Origin: Chitinophagales bacterium
GTDB taxonomy: Bacteria > Bacteroidota > Bacteroidia > Chitinophagales > JADIYW01
Reading direction: 5' to 3'
Assembly: GCA_020848255.1 (NCBI GenBank)
Contig: JADLAJ010000112.1
Coordinates: 1-33,935 of the forward strand
DNA length: 33,935 nt
A program made the position numbers and the translations under genes. The stretch's first letter is position 1; each line of letters begins with the position of its first letter. The notes beneath the pieces were generated by a model. That model had not been told where the DNA came from. It saw nothing but the letters and a program-made list of their open reading frames with translations, and did not search any database. Shown piece after piece: positions 33,490 through 33,935 of this stretch.

Positions 33490-33935
33490 TTATAAGATTG
33501 CCACGGAATCATTCTCCAGTTTGTATTTTTCCTGCGATATTGTGCAAATGGCAACATCATTTTCAAAAATTAATTTATGGCCGGCTTTGCTCATCCAGCC
33601 ATCTTGTCTGGCAGGATTTCCCTTCATCAACGCATATGGTTTTACATCTTTTGTAATTACGCAACCCGCACCGATAAAGGCGTATTCGCCAATCGTTACA
33701 CCACATACAATCGTTGAGTTGGCGCCAATACTCGCTCCTTTTTTTACCAGCGTTTTTTTGTATTCATGTTTACGTTCAATAAAACTGCGCGGATTAATAA
33801 CATTGGTAAAAACAGCCGATGGCCCGATAAAAACATCGTCTTCAACAATCACACCTTCATACAAAGAAACATTGTTCTGTACTTTCACATTGTTACCCAG
33901 CACTACGTTATTCGCTACAAACACATTTTGCCCCA
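33490..33935 (-). CDS. wlbB: WlbB/WbpD-like sugar N-acetyltransferase (hexapeptide), 5' end cut by window
   Basis: Partial gene: the GTG at 33924 in the ORF track is internal, because the frame continues to the right edge with residues (GQN-VFVANN) that carry on the beta-helix. Hexapeptide turns include [25 protein letters not shown] and [22 protein letters not shown]. The ending [15 protein letters not shown] is characteristic of WlbB/WbpD enzymes, which N-acetylate the 3-amino group of UDP-2-acetamido-3-amino-glucuronic acid. It pairs with the wlbA-like gene 15 bp downstream; the WlbC/WbpE-type aminotransferase expected between the two steps is not seen here and may lie beyond the right edge. 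Confidence 0.87.
   Translation of the reverse strand, partial: GQNVFVANNVVLGNNVKVQNNVSLYEGVIVEDDVFIGPSAVFTNVINPRSFIERKHEYKKTLVKKGASIGANSTIVCGVTIGEYAFIGAGCVITKDVKPYALMKGNPARQDGWMSKAGHKLIFENDVAICTISQEKYKLENDSVAIL

Overview
The window looks like a chromosomal piece of a Bacteroidota (Bacteroidetes) bacterium. The evidence is AT-rich sequence, a large secreted protein with a signal peptide, PKD repeats and a C-terminal type IX secretion (T9SS type A) sorting domain, promoter-like boxes of the Bacteroidota form (TTG, then TAnnTTTG about 20 bases later), and few Shine-Dalgarno-like sequences. No genus can be assigned from the sequence alone. No tRNA, rRNA, CRISPR array, insertion sequence or integrase was seen, and no stretch over 300 bases lacks a gene.

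Layout. (1) 1-1811, plus strand: the 3' part of a TauD/SyrP-like Fe(II)/2-oxoglutarate oxygenase (cut by the left edge) and a BASS-family transporter, ending in a hairpin-plus-T-run terminator that lies inside the end of the next, convergent gene. (2) 1776-4813: two divergent polytopic membrane proteins of unknown function, possibly GT-C-type glycosyltransferases or polymerase-like proteins. (3) 4810-28976, minus strand: one run of 25 closely packed genes for a cell-surface polysaccharide. It starts with an ABC exporter pair (Wzm permease; Wzt ATPase with a C-terminal glycan-recognition-type domain). Next come a sugar aminotransferase, WbqC-like protein, methyltransferase and PglD-like acetyltransferase, then a beta-propeller glycosidase-like protein. 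The rest is a long series of glycosyltransferases (seven clear GT2, two GT4, two GT-A-like of unclear family) mixed with an acyltransferase-3, FkbM and class I methyltransferases, a CE4 deacetylase coupled to a GNAT protein, an SDR epimerase/dehydratase and an AsnB-type amidotransferase. Many junctions overlap (ATGA, TAATG) or are a few bases apart, indicating co-transcription and translational coupling. (4) 29098-32574, plus strand, divergent from wzm: the 1158-residue PKD/T9SS protein. (5) 32614-33935, minus strand: a WlbA/WbpB-like dehydrogenase and a WlbB/WbpD-like N-acetyltransferase (cut by the right edge), two steps of the UDP-2,3-diacetamido-glucuronic acid pathway.

How it fits together (inference): cytoplasmic glycosyltransferases build a decorated glycan on a lipid carrier, the Wzm/Wzt pair exports it, and it is probably joined to lipid A as an O-antigen or A-LPS-like polymer. 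No Wzx flippase, Wzy polymerase, chain-initiating transferase, ligase or sugar dehydratase is recognised in the window, so those functions must lie elsewhere. The neighbourhood of a T9SS cargo protein, an LPS-type exporter and Wbp-type sugar genes is notable because, in Porphyromonas gingivalis, T9SS cargo is anchored to A-LPS through a sugar of the Wbp/Vim pathway. A perfect 14-bp inverted repeat encloses the divergent promoter region between the exporter operon and the T9SS cargo gene.
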